From positions 1-64,000 of the forward strand of contig CAZUCE010000010.1 in NCBI GenBank assembly GCA_964619265.1: 64,000 nucleotides of DNA, written 5' to 3'. Source of the stretch: CAZUCE01 sp964619265 (lineage in GTDB: Bacteria > Planctomycetota > UBA1135 > GCA-002686595). Under the pieces are notes generated by a model, which saw only the letters and a program-made list of their open reading frames with translations, made no database searches and had not been told where the DNA came from. Every line of letters begins with the position of its first letter. The stretch's first letter is position 1. Positions 24,564 to 31,744 of the stretch are shown here, one piece after another. Position numbers and translations under genes: made by a program.

Positions 24564-26020
24564 CAGCTCTGGGAGAGTTCGGAAAGGGTCTGTAGGGAGA
24601 TTGCCGTCGCTTTGCCGACTAGCTCAAGTTCCTTCACGATCTCCTTTGGAGTACGAAGAGGCGCCTCCGAGGGGGTGTTCGGGTTCTTGGCAGACAGTTC
24701 GAGAGTTCCCTGATCGATATCTGCAACCTCGACCGTCCACGACTTCTCGGAGTCGGCGAAGGTCCTCTGCAGTTCGACGAACTCGGCGAGATCGTCGTCA
24801 TTTAGCGGGTTGGTCTTGCCCATGTTCCGCCCAGGATCGAGCTGGTAGTACCAGGTCTTCCGCGTAGGCGCCCCCTTCTCGAAAAAGAGGACGACGGTCT
24901 TCACCCCTGCGCCCAGGAATGTCCCGCCAGGGCAGTCGAGGATCGTGTGCAAATTGCAGCTCTCAAGCAGCTCCTGCCGCAACGCGCGCGACGCGTTATC
25001 GGAGTTCGATAGGAAGGTATTCTTGATGACCACCGCAGCACGGCCACCAGCCTTCAGGTACTTGATGAAGTGCTGGAGGAAGAGGAACGCCGTCTCGCCC
25101 GTCTTGATCGGGAAGTTCTGCTGCACCTCCTTGCGCTCCTTCCCGCCGAATGGGGGATTGGCGAGGATGATGTCAAAGCGGTCCTTCTCCTGAATGTCGG
25201 CGAGGTTCTCAGTCAGCGAGTTCGCGTGGACAATGTTCGGCGCATCAACACCATGCAGGATCATGTTCATGGTCCCGATGATGTATGCGAGCGACTTCTT
25301 CTCCTTGCCAAAAAAGGTGCTCGTCTGAACTGTCTGCAGCTGCTTCGTAGTCAGCTTCCCTGCACGCAGCTGGTCGTGTGCCTCACACAGGAAGCCTGCT
25401 GAGCCGCAGGCGCCGTCGTAGATAGTCTCGCCGATCTTCGGGTCGATGACACGAACCATGGCGCGGATGAGCGGCCGGGGCGTGTAGTACTCGCCTCCGT
25501 TGCGCCCCGCGTTGCCCATGTTGCGGATCTTCTCCTCGTACAGCGCGCTGAGCTCGTGCTTCTCCTTCTGCGACCGGAAGCGCAGGGCATCCATCAGCTC
25601 CAGCGCGTCGCGTAGTGAGTAGCCGCTTTGGAACCTGTTGGGGATCTCGCCGAAGATCTCGCCGATCTTGTACTCGATCGTGTCTGGTCCACTGGCCCGA
25701 GCCTTGAACCCCTTCAGGTAGGGGAAAAGGTCCCCGTTCACGAACTCAATCAGGTCATCGCCAGTGAGCGCGTTGTCGTGGTCGAACTCCCCGGCCTCGT
25801 CCTTGGGTGCCGCCCAACTGGACCAGCGATGGGGCTCGTCAATCAGGTACTCGTAGGGCTTGCCGGCCAGCTCGGCCTGCATGGCTCGCTCCGCCTCCAG
25901 GTCGTCGAGGTACCTCAGGAACAGCATCCACGACGTCTGTTCGGTGTAGTCGAGTTCGGTAGTGCAGCCGGCCTCCTTCCAGAGGACGTCGTCGATATTC
26001 TTGAATGTCTGTTCGAACAT
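24563..26020 (-). CDS. hsdM: Type I DNA methyltransferase M subunit
   Basis: This 485-residue N6-adenine methyltransferase has an N-terminal HsdM helical domain (ELDYTEQTSWMLFLRYLDDLE), the AdoMet site DGACGSAGF and the catalytic NPPF (N288). It methylates the sites chosen by HsdS and forms the core of the restriction complex. It starts at ATG 26020, 20 bases after the HEPN gene, and its TGA overlaps the HsdS ATG. The gene order on the minus strand is M-S-R, as in many EcoEI-like loci. Confidence 0.96.
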   Translation of the reverse strand: MFEQTFKNIDDVLWKEAGCTTELDYTEQTSWMLFLRYLDDLEAERAMQAELAGKPYEYLIDEPHRWSSWAAPKDEAGEFDHDNALTGDDLIEFVNGDLFPYLKGFKARASGPDTIEYKIGEIFGEIPNRFQSGYSLRDALELMDALRFRSQKEKHELSALYEEKIRNMGNAGRNGGEYYTPRPLIRAMVRVIDPKIGETIYDGACGSAGFLCEAHDQLRAGKLTTKQLQTVQTSTFFGKEKKSLAYIIGTMNMILHGVDAPNIVHANSLTENLADIQEKDRFDIILANPPFGGKERKEVQQNFPIKTGETAFLFLQHFIKYLKAGGRAAVVIKNTFLSNSDNASRALRQELLESCNLHTILDCPGGTFLGAGVKTVVLFFEKGAPTRKTWYYQLDPGRNMGKTNPLNDDDLAEFVELQRTFADSEKSWTVEVADIDQGTLELSAKNPNTPSEAPLRTPKEIVKELELVGKATAISLQTLSELSQS

Positions 26021-26040
26021 AGACCTTGTTCAGCTCCAGA

Positions 26041-26619
26041 TCAGAGACCGATCACACGGTTCCAATCGGCGATGTACATGTACAGGCGTTGAAACTCGCT
26101 CGGCAAGAGCATGCGATTGTGGGCGACGAAATGGCGCGCCTTCTCGATCTCGTCCATCCGCTGCTTGAGCCAGTGTTGCGAGGGGATAACTTGAAAGTGC
26201 TCCCAGTTGTCAACGATGATTTGTGCGAGGTGCCCGAAGTCGATGAATCCGAGCAGGTCTGTCTTCTCGCCTTCCAGCCAGGAGTCATTCAAGGCTGTTT
26301 TTCTTCGGCTCTCGGCATGATCGCGAGTCTTCTTGGGCAGCTTGTTTTCCCAGTTGGCACCTATCTTCTCAGTCAGCGTCTGGCGAACGAAGTCGCGTAT
26401 CTCGTTTTCAAAGCAAAACAACAGGGCGTACAGGCGGGCCATTTCCAGCGCCTGATTGCGGCGCTGCACCGCAAAAGGGGCGAGCCCCTCCGCTAGAAGC
26501 TTCTCCTCGGCTTCCGTCTGGTCTGCCCCAACCTGAATCCCAGCAGATTGAAAGCGTGAAGCCTCCGCTTCAAACATCAGTCCTCGAAAGAGGAAGTCTC
26601 TAAGGTCCTTACCCTTCAA
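26041..26619 (-). CDS. Swt1-type HEPN domain protein
   Basis: The 192-residue helical protein ends in an HEPN domain with the RNase motif R162-HFVA-H167 followed by N (R-x4-H-N), preceded by WLKQRMDEIEKA. Other family-like stretches are LLFCFENEIRDFVRQTLTEK and NWENKLPKK. HEPN domains with this motif are metal-independent RNases in toxin-antitoxin, Abi and CRISPR effectors. The ATG lies inside the DUF5343 gene (11-base overlap), so the two are coupled; hsdM follows 20 bases later. The DUF5343 partner could be an antitoxin or sensor. Confidence 0.82.
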   Translation of the reverse strand: MKGKDLRDFLFRGLMFEAEASRFQSAGIQVGADQTEAEEKLLAEGLAPFAVQRRNQALEMARLYALLFCFENEIRDFVRQTLTEKIGANWENKLPKKTRDHAESRRKTALNDSWLEGEKTDLLGFIDFGHLAQIIVDNWEHFQVIPSQHWLKQRMDEIEKARHFVAHNRMLLPSEFQRLYMYIADWNRVIGL

Positions 26620-27253
26620 GAAGGTGCTCTCTCAATGACTTGAAGATGGCGTTGTAGACCTCTACGTCTTTCGATGCCGGAAGGTGAATTTGGATGTTGT
26701 AGTGCAGGCCCGGCGCGGGGAGACCGTGGATGCTCGGATGCTTCTCTAAGGGGGCAGGCGTGGGCTTGGTCGGTTCGTGAGAGTCGACGTGCGTTTCTGA
26801 GCTTGTAGAGGCCTTCTTGGCCTTTGAGGTCTTTGCCGTGAGGTCCGAGAGCGGGAGTAGGGCGTAGAACGTGCGCGTCATGTTGAGCGCGACGTTGTCA
26901 CTGACATTATGGAAGCTCTTGAACTTGCCCTGGATGACCTTCTTGTCGCCGTCGCCTGGGTGCTCCTTGATCAGGAATATGTCGGCATAGGCGTCTCTGA
27001 GCGCTTCCGCCATGACGGCCTTGGAGCGCGAATGGTCGCGGTAGTCGTGGTAGCGGCTCGTGGGCTTGCCGTCCGGCGAAAGAAACCCCAGGTCCTTCAG
27101 CATCTGGAGCATGACCCGGTCGTTGGATGACGTGAACCCCCAGTCCTTCAGCAGCTGCTGGGTCAGTTGGCTCGGGGCCTGACCGTCACGGATCTTCTCG
27201 AAGAGATCTGGCAGGCGCTTTGGCGCGAGTGTGTATCGGCTGGTCAATCCCAT
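26609..27253 (-). CDS. DUF5343 domain protein
   Basis: The 214-residue protein has a DUF5343-like winged-helix region in its first 110 residues: LPDLFEKIRDGQAPSQL, LGFLSPDGKPTSRYHDYRD, KAVMAEALRDAYADIF, then FKSFHNVSDNVALNMTRTFYAL. A Thr/Lys-rich linker follows, and the last 45 residues (YNIQIHLPASKDVEVYNAIFKSL) form a separate small domain. It is the first gene of the minus-strand defence block and overlaps the HEPN gene. A role as DNA-binding regulator or antitoxin partner is inferred from this arrangement only. The start is 56 bases from the tRNA-Arg(CCT) 3' end. Confidence 0.75.
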   Translation of the reverse strand: MGLTSRYTLAPKRLPDLFEKIRDGQAPSQLTQQLLKDWGFTSSNDRVMLQMLKDLGFLSPDGKPTSRYHDYRDHSRSKAVMAEALRDAYADIFLIKEHPGDGDKKVIQGKFKSFHNVSDNVALNMTRTFYALLPLSDLTAKTSKAKKASTSSETHVDSHEPTKPTPAPLEKHPSIHGLPAPGLHYNIQIHLPASKDVEVYNAIFKSLREHLLEG

Positions 27254-27297
27254 TGGCGCTGCGACCTATTCATGCCTGAGGAGCGGATTGGCGCTCT

Positions 27298-27321
27298 CCG
27301 GGCGTACGATGGTACGCCCGG
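27298..27321. repeat. 10-bp perfect inverted repeat over the tRNA-Arg 3' end
   Basis: CCGGGCGTAC (27298-27307), spacer GATG, and GTACGCCCGG (27312-27321) are exact complements. One arm is the 3' acceptor strand of the cargo tRNA with part of CCA. In the minus-strand transcript the trailer could pair with the tRNA 3' end. No T-run follows, so it is not a clear terminator. Confidence 0.7.
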
Positions 27322-27386
27322 CGGGATTCGAACCCACGACCCCAGCATTAGGAATGCTGTGCTCTATCCAGCTGAGCTACGGGCGC
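27310..27386 (-). tRNA. Intact tRNA-Arg(CCT) carried by the element
   Basis: A complete 74-nt cloverleaf plus encoded CCA. Acceptor GCGCCCG pairs with CGGGCGT (one G-U at the end); D-arm GCTC/GAGC; anticodon stem CAGCA/TGCTG with loop TTCCTAA; T-arm GTGGG TTCGAAT CCCGC. The first 27 nt and the acceptor stem equal those of the disrupted host gene, while anticodon and T stems differ. Around the anticodon loop it reads ATTCCTAAT instead of the att core CTTCCTAAG. It is the likely functional replacement for the split tRNA and lies inside the element, 148 bp from attR. Confidence 0.95.
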
Positions 27387-27533
27387 GTACAGACCCATAC
27401 AGTACCGAGGTCAGGCCCGAGCCACACGTCCGGCCTCCGGGATCTGCTCGATCCCTTCCGCGAGCCTTCCGCGCTGTACCCCCAGGGAGCGGAAAGCCAA
27501 GCAGGCGCTCACGTTACGGCCGCAGAGCCCCCT

Positions 27534-27542
27534 CTTCCTAAG
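27534..27542 (+). other. attR core (CTTCCTAAG)
   Basis: Exact copy of the 9-bp core at 11737-11745. The following GCGGA completes the anticodon stem of the host tRNA. The preceding sequence (GCCCCCT) belongs to the element. Confidence 0.88.
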
Positions 27543-27576
27543 CGGAGGGTCACAGGTTCGAATCCTGTCGGGCGTA
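27534..27576 (+). pseudogene. 3' half of the split tRNA-Arg(CCT) gene
   Basis: Starting with the shared core, it holds the anticodon 3' stem GCGGA, variable loop, T-arm ACAGG TTCGAAT CCTGT, acceptor 3' strand CGGGCGT and discriminator A27576. CCC follows, so CCA is not encoded. With 11706-11745 it rebuilds one intact tRNA-Arg(CCT). Alone it cannot fold as a tRNA because the 5' acceptor and D-arm are 15.8 kb away. Confidence 0.92.
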
Positions 27577-27809
27577 CCCTCTCCAGCGTGGCTCCCCCCA
27601 AGGGGGGCGTGACCCGTCGCCTGTTTTTCGGGCCGTCGCAGAGCTTGATGCTGCTTGGGCAAGAAGGGTGACGAGCCTCACGGTGTTGGATCCAGGAAGT
27701 TCGTTTGGATTTTGGTCGCGGGATGGAACTTCGCGAACTCAATCCGGTTTTTGCTGAGTCGGGGAGGGTCGTGATTTGGGGGTTTGAGAGATCACCTCGG
27801 GCAAATGGA

Positions 27810-27852
27810 AGCGGGCCGCACCCCGGGATGGGGGGCGGCCCGCTGCTTTTCT
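27810..27852. terminator. Strong hairpin terminator
   Basis: AGCGGGCCGC (27810-27819) and GCGGCCCGCT (27835-27844) form a perfect 10-bp stem, followed on the plus strand by GCTTTTCTT. Read on the minus strand it lies 43 bases after the metzincin stop and is followed by TTCCATTT, so it may work in both directions. It is the only clear signal in the 310-bp gap between the split tRNA and the protease gene. Confidence 0.75.
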
Positions 27853-27886
27853 TGGGGCTAGGAGGCCCTGTGTGGGTCGGTTCGTT

Positions 27887-30406
27887 TTAGGGGAGGAACT
27901 CGACGGCTACGGCGTTGGAGAGCGTCACCGAGCCGTTGTCTTCGATGACGGCGGCTTGTAGGTAGACGATGCTGGGGGGCAATCCGCCGTTGATCTCGAA
28001 GCTCGCAGATCCGGCTGCATTGGTCGACAAGGGGATGGTGCCGAGGAGCGGCTGCGTCACGATGATGCCTCCCAGTAGCGGAGTCGGCGTGAGGACCGTG
28101 GAGATACCAAGGATCGCCGGGGCGTTGCTGTTGGCATTGTCGATGCGCAGGGTTGCGGATCCAGTGGGCGTCAGGAGCGTGCCGCAGACGCTGAGGTCGG
28201 CCGTGCCGGGGCCGCTGAAGCCGAGATCGGGCTGGCAGATCTCACACTCGAACTGGAACACCTCAAATTGGTCGATCGCGGCTTCGACGACCGAGCTGGA
28301 GCCTTCGTCCGCGGCGATGAAGCGCATGCGGACATTGGCGGTGGGGGTCACGAAGTCACTGACGGTGAATTGGTGATAGAACCAGTTGCCGGAGCTCTCG
28401 TCATCGTCTGGACCGACGGTCTCGACGGTGACCCAGCTCGATCCGTTGTTGTTGGTGATCTCGATGGTCAGAACGTCCTGGTTCGCGCCAATTCCCTCGT
28501 CGTTGGAAAACCAACGCCAATAGCCGATCTCTGCGTTGCTGCCGGCGAGGTCGATCATCGGCGAAATGAGCGTTGTCTGGCCGTCGTCGATGTCCTCTTG
28601 ACCCAGGCTACCGCCCTCCGTGCCCTGGCCCGTGAAGAAGCAGTAAGTGCCTTCGTTGAACGGATCGAAGCCTGCGGACGGCTGAGCGCCCGTACCGAAC
28701 GGAGCATCACGGGTCCAGATGCCCTCCGTCGCGTCGTCCGAGGGAACGCCGGCGATCCAGCCTTGGTCGTCCTCGAAATCGTCCTGGAAGAAGATCGTCT
28801 CGATGCCAACCTGCGGGGTGAACAGATCCGTTTCGATCAGCCCGGCGAAGGAGTCGATCATGCTGAAGAAGAACTCAGGCTGTTCGTCGCAGCTTGCGGC
28901 CGGCAGGTCGGCCGTGTACTGCCCGCCACCCTGGTTCGTCATCGGCATGCTGAGGAACGAATCCGCTGGATCGAACCGGTAGTTGAGGTCGACCGTCGTG
29001 ACAGGCGTACCCACGATGTCCGCGACGAGCGGAGTCGGCTGGCCGGGGGGGATCACCAACGGCGGTGTGGCCGCGAAGCCCACGACGAGCGGTAGGCATT
29101 CGGAGACGTGGCCGCTGATCTTCTCGACCACCTCCGGGTGGAACTGCAGGACCGTATTGCTATCGCCGCCGGGGCAGAGATGACACAAGCTCATGATACT
29201 TCCCTGGCTCGAGCAGTCCGTGCCGTCCTGGCACACGCCTAGGAAGGGGCTCGGAGCGCATTCATCGATGGGCGGGCAGTAATCGTTCGTGTGCGGGCTG
29301 CTGAAGTTGTGCCCGACCTCGTGCACAAAGACCGCAAAGTCAAAGGTAAGCGGGCCCTGCTGGACGGGGAAGCTGAGCAAGCCATCGAGGCCCCCGCTGA
29401 CGCCGAAGATGAAATCCAGGGTCTGATCGCAGAGAACGCCGACATAAGCGACGCCACCACCCAGGTCGGAGCCAGAGATGAAGTGACCCAGTTCGGCTTC
29501 GACGGGGAGATTCCCACCGCCCCAGACACCGGAGAATTCGTCCAAGAGGTCGAACGAGGAGATTCCTAGCTGGCCCGCCTGATCCGGCGTGGACCAGGGA
29601 TCGTTCGGAGTTGTGTAGAACTGTAAGTACGGAAACGTGAGCTCGGTATTGAATTGCTCGACATAGCGATCGTTGGCCGCCGCCAGAATACTGGTGACGT
29701 AGGCGGTCTCGGCGCCGAGGTCGTTGCCGAGGAGTTGGAACAACTGGAAATCGGTCTCGATCGCCATGCGGCAACGGTAGAGCTGCCCCGTTGAGCTGAG
29801 GGCCGTTGGAACTCCGCCGGTGATACTCGGGGGGCGGCGGGTTTGCCGTGAGGCTTGGTCGAGCGGGACGACACTGTTCGCGCCGCACAAAAAGTCCTGA
29901 GTCAGCCCCAGAGAGCTCAGTTCAAATTCGTTCACCGCATAGGTCAGGCCCCGCGACCAGTCGCCGTTCTCGTCAGGAGCCGGCATCAGGTGTGTGAGCA
30001 GTTCCCCGTCGTTGATCCAGCCACGCGTGCCGGCTTGGGAGAAAGACAGCATCACATCCGAGTCGGGGCGTTCGTCGACCGTGCCGACCCACACGGACAG
30101 ATCGAGGCCGTCTAGCATTCCGGGAGCGGGTTGCCCGTTGACCCGAAACCCGAAATCCATCGAATCGAGGTCGAGGCGACGCAGGAGCAAGTCGGGACTC
30201 GATCCGGTCGAGAGCGTGGCGCCGGTCAGGCGTAGCTCTTGGAAGTCCATCAAGCCGGCAATGGCGGCGGGGTCGGGTGCCAGGGATCGGATTCCAAATT
30301 CGGCGTCGAGCCCGGCGTCCGCTAGGGGGAAGGGGATGGCCTCTTGGGCGTAGAGGGGGGCTACGCTGAGGAGTCCGAACGCGGCTGCAAGAACACGTAG
30401 ATGCAT
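27887..30406 (-). CDS. Secreted metzincin metalloprotease
   Basis: The 839-residue protein starts with a signal peptide (MHLRVLAAAFGLLSVAPLYAQ). The zinc site HEVGHNFSSPHT (H362, E363, H366, H372) and a downstream Met-turn (GSIMSLCH) define a metzincin of the reprolysin-like type. A region with acidic Asn/Asp-rich jelly-roll-like sequence (WFSNDEGIG, NNNGSSWVTVE) follows. The last 45 residues (GSASFEINGGLPPSIVYLQA, then TLSNAVAVEF) match the tail seen in two other secreted proteins of this window. It should degrade extracellular protein. Start 30406 is the only one giving a signal peptide. Confidence 0.88.
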   Translation of the reverse strand: MHLRVLAAAFGLLSVAPLYAQEAIPFPLADAGLDAEFGIRSLAPDPAAIAGLMDFQELRLTGATLSTGSSPDLLLRRLDLDSMDFGFRVNGQPAPGMLDGLDLSVWVGTVDERPDSDVMLSFSQAGTRGWINDGELLTHLMPAPDENGDWSRGLTYAVNEFELSSLGLTQDFLCGANSVVPLDQASRQTRRPPSITGGVPTALSSTGQLYRCRMAIETDFQLFQLLGNDLGAETAYVTSILAAANDRYVEQFNTELTFPYLQFYTTPNDPWSTPDQAGQLGISSFDLLDEFSGVWGGGNLPVEAELGHFISGSDLGGGVAYVGVLCDQTLDFIFGVSGGLDGLLSFPVQQGPLTFDFAVFVHEVGHNFSSPHTNDYCPPIDECAPSPFLGVCQDGTDCSSQGSIMSLCHLCPGGDSNTVLQFHPEVVEKISGHVSECLPLVVGFAATPPLVIPPGQPTPLVADIVGTPVTTVDLNYRFDPADSFLSMPMTNQGGGQYTADLPAASCDEQPEFFFSMIDSFAGLIETDLFTPQVGIETIFFQDDFEDDQGWIAGVPSDDATEGIWTRDAPFGTGAQPSAGFDPFNEGTYCFFTGQGTEGGSLGQEDIDDGQTTLISPMIDLAGSNAEIGYWRWFSNDEGIGANQDVLTIEITNNNGSSWVTVETVGPDDDESSGNWFYHQFTVSDFVTPTANVRMRFIAADEGSSSVVEAAIDQFEVFQFECEICQPDLGFSGPGTADLSVCGTLLTPTGSATLRIDNANSNAPAILGISTVLTPTPLLGGIIVTQPLLGTIPLSTNAAGSASFEINGGLPPSIVYLQAAVIEDNGSVTLSNAVAVEFLP

Positions 30407-30966
30407 GCTTTGAAAAAGAGAGGCCGGGAGATCCACTGGATTGGAATTCGAGCGCGCCGCGGACAGTAGGGAGGGCGGCCCAGTGGGCCCAGATGGGATG
30501 GAACGTGAAGCTGATTCTACAATTCTATCGTTTCGCAAAACATCCTGGCGAGCGAGGCCCTTTGGACGACCCGGACCCCTGGCCGGCAGGCTCCGAAGGG
30601 GTGTCCAACAGGTTTATCGCGGCGCCCCATAGGTCGTTTCGAGTTCCCCCGGGAAGCTCCTCAAGGCCGGGACGGGGTCTGTTTTCTTTGGCAAAGCGCG
30701 GAGCCGGGACTTTCTTGAATAAGGCTCGGCCAAGAGAAATGGCTAGCAGCGGGAGAAGCAGCGAGCTCGTGAGTTGATTCGAAGCGTCAGGACCCGGGTG
30801 TCTCCAGGTGGGGCTGGCAGGGAGAACAGGGAGAGAGAAGCGATGCGCTTCGGGCTCGCGTGGGTTGAGAGAGAGGATGGGTCTATCTTGGTGGGCCCGG
30901 CGGTGAGCGGTCCGCTCGCGGAGCCGAACAGCAACTGTGATGAGTCCACTTGACTGAAACGGGTCG
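30407..30966. other. 560-bp divergent region without a supported gene
   Basis: This gap lies between the divergent metzincin and Sir2 genes. It is somewhat richer in A and T near 30500-30560 and 30700-30750 and should hold both promoters. I see no RNA gene, repeat or convincing small coding frame. Confidence 0.5.
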
Positions 30967-31701
30967 ATGAATTCTCAAGACGAAGATCTGGCGAGAACGC
31001 AGCGTCACGTGGTGGTGTTGACCGGTGCGGGAATCTCCGCCGAAGCCGGGCTGGCCACGTTTCGGGACGCGGGTGGCTTGTGGGAAGGGCAGCGCCCCGA
31101 AGAGATCGCGACGCCGGAAGCCTGGGCGCGGGATCCGGGCAGGGTGTGGCGCTTTTACCAGCAGCGGCGGGCGGGCCTGCTCGAGGTCGAACCAACCGTG
31201 GCGCACCTGGCGCTCGCCGAGTTCGAGCAAGCGGCTGCGGCGGCGGGGATCGGGTTCGATCTGATCAGTCAGAACGTGGACGATCTGCATGCGCGTGCGG
31301 GGAGTCAGCCGATCTCCATGCACGGGCAGCTGTTTGAACTGGAGTGCGAGCGCTGCGGAAGCCGGGTGGTCGATCGCGAACACGTGGATCCCGCGCAGTT
31401 CGTAGCGTGCAAGACCTGCGGCTTTGAGCGCCTGCGCCCGGCCGTGGTCTGGTTTGGGGAAGTGCCGCGCCACCTGGATCGGATCGAGCAAGCGGTTTTG
31501 GGAGCGACCGAGTTCGTGTGTTGCGGAACTTCGGGCGCGGTCTATCCGGCTGCGGGGCTGGTCGCGGCGGCTCGCGGCCGGGGAGCTCGCTGCTGGATGC
31601 AAGCGCTCGAACCTCCGGACAACCAGGATCCGGGAGATCGCTTCGTTCCGGGGAAGGCCACGGAGACTCTGCCGGCGATCCTGGAAGAGCTCCTGCGTTA
31701 G
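30967..31701 (+). CDS. cobB: Sir2-family NAD-dependent protein deacylase
   Basis: This 244-residue sirtuin shows GAGISAEAG (20-28), QNVDDLH (from 102), the catalytic H119 in MHGQ, and a zinc ribbon C127-x2-C130 and C148-x2-C151. The pair Y64 and R67 in FYQQRR matches class III enzymes that favour succinyl, malonyl or glutaryl lysine. NAD contacts CGTSGAVYPAAG are near the C-terminus. It removes acyl groups from lysine using NAD in the cytoplasm. ATG 30967 follows a short spacer; no operon partner is obvious, though the glycosyltransferase starts 43 bases later. Confidence 0.93.
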   Translation: MNSQDEDLARTQRHVVVLTGAGISAEAGLATFRDAGGLWEGQRPEEIATPEAWARDPGRVWRFYQQRRAGLLEVEPTVAHLALAEFEQAAAAAGIGFDLISQNVDDLHARAGSQPISMHGQLFELECERCGSRVVDREHVDPAQFVACKTCGFERLRPAVVWFGEVPRHLDRIEQAVLGATEFVCCGTSGAVYPAAGLVAAARGRGARCWMQALEPPDNQDPGDRFVPGKATETLPAILEELLR

Positions 31702-31744
31702 GGGGCTATGCCCGGGCTAGACTTCCCTGCGCCGCTGGATCCCG

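Larger units (their letters stand above)
11746..27542 (+). mobile_element. 15.8 kb integrated element, probable phage satellite with defence cargo
   Basis: The element is bounded by the 9-bp repeat CTTCCTAAG. It contains, left to right, a tyrosine integrase, an AlpA-like protein, a primase-helicase, a repeat cluster, a TerS-like protein, six small proteins, a sigma factor, and then on the minus strand DUF262 plus nucleotidyltransferase, hsdR-hsdS-hsdM, a HEPN protein, a DUF5343 protein and a tRNA-Arg(CCT). It has packaging-type and replication genes but no capsid, portal, tail, large terminase, relaxase or type IV secretion gene. That gene set and size match phage-inducible chromosomal islands better than a full prophage, ICE or transposon. 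No transposase is seen. The satellite label is inference. Confidence 0.85.

Noticed and set aside
27167..27541. Plus-strand frames over the cargo tRNA and attR
   Set aside because: They overlap the tRNA gene and its hairpin; the translations are commonly seen artefacts of tRNA sequence.
11746..27542. Integrative conjugative element
   Set aside because: No relaxase, coupling protein, VirB4 or other type IV secretion gene is visible in the element.
11746..27542. Complete prophage
   Set aside because: Integrase, replication and TerS-like genes are present, but there is no large terminase, portal, capsid, tail or lysis gene.
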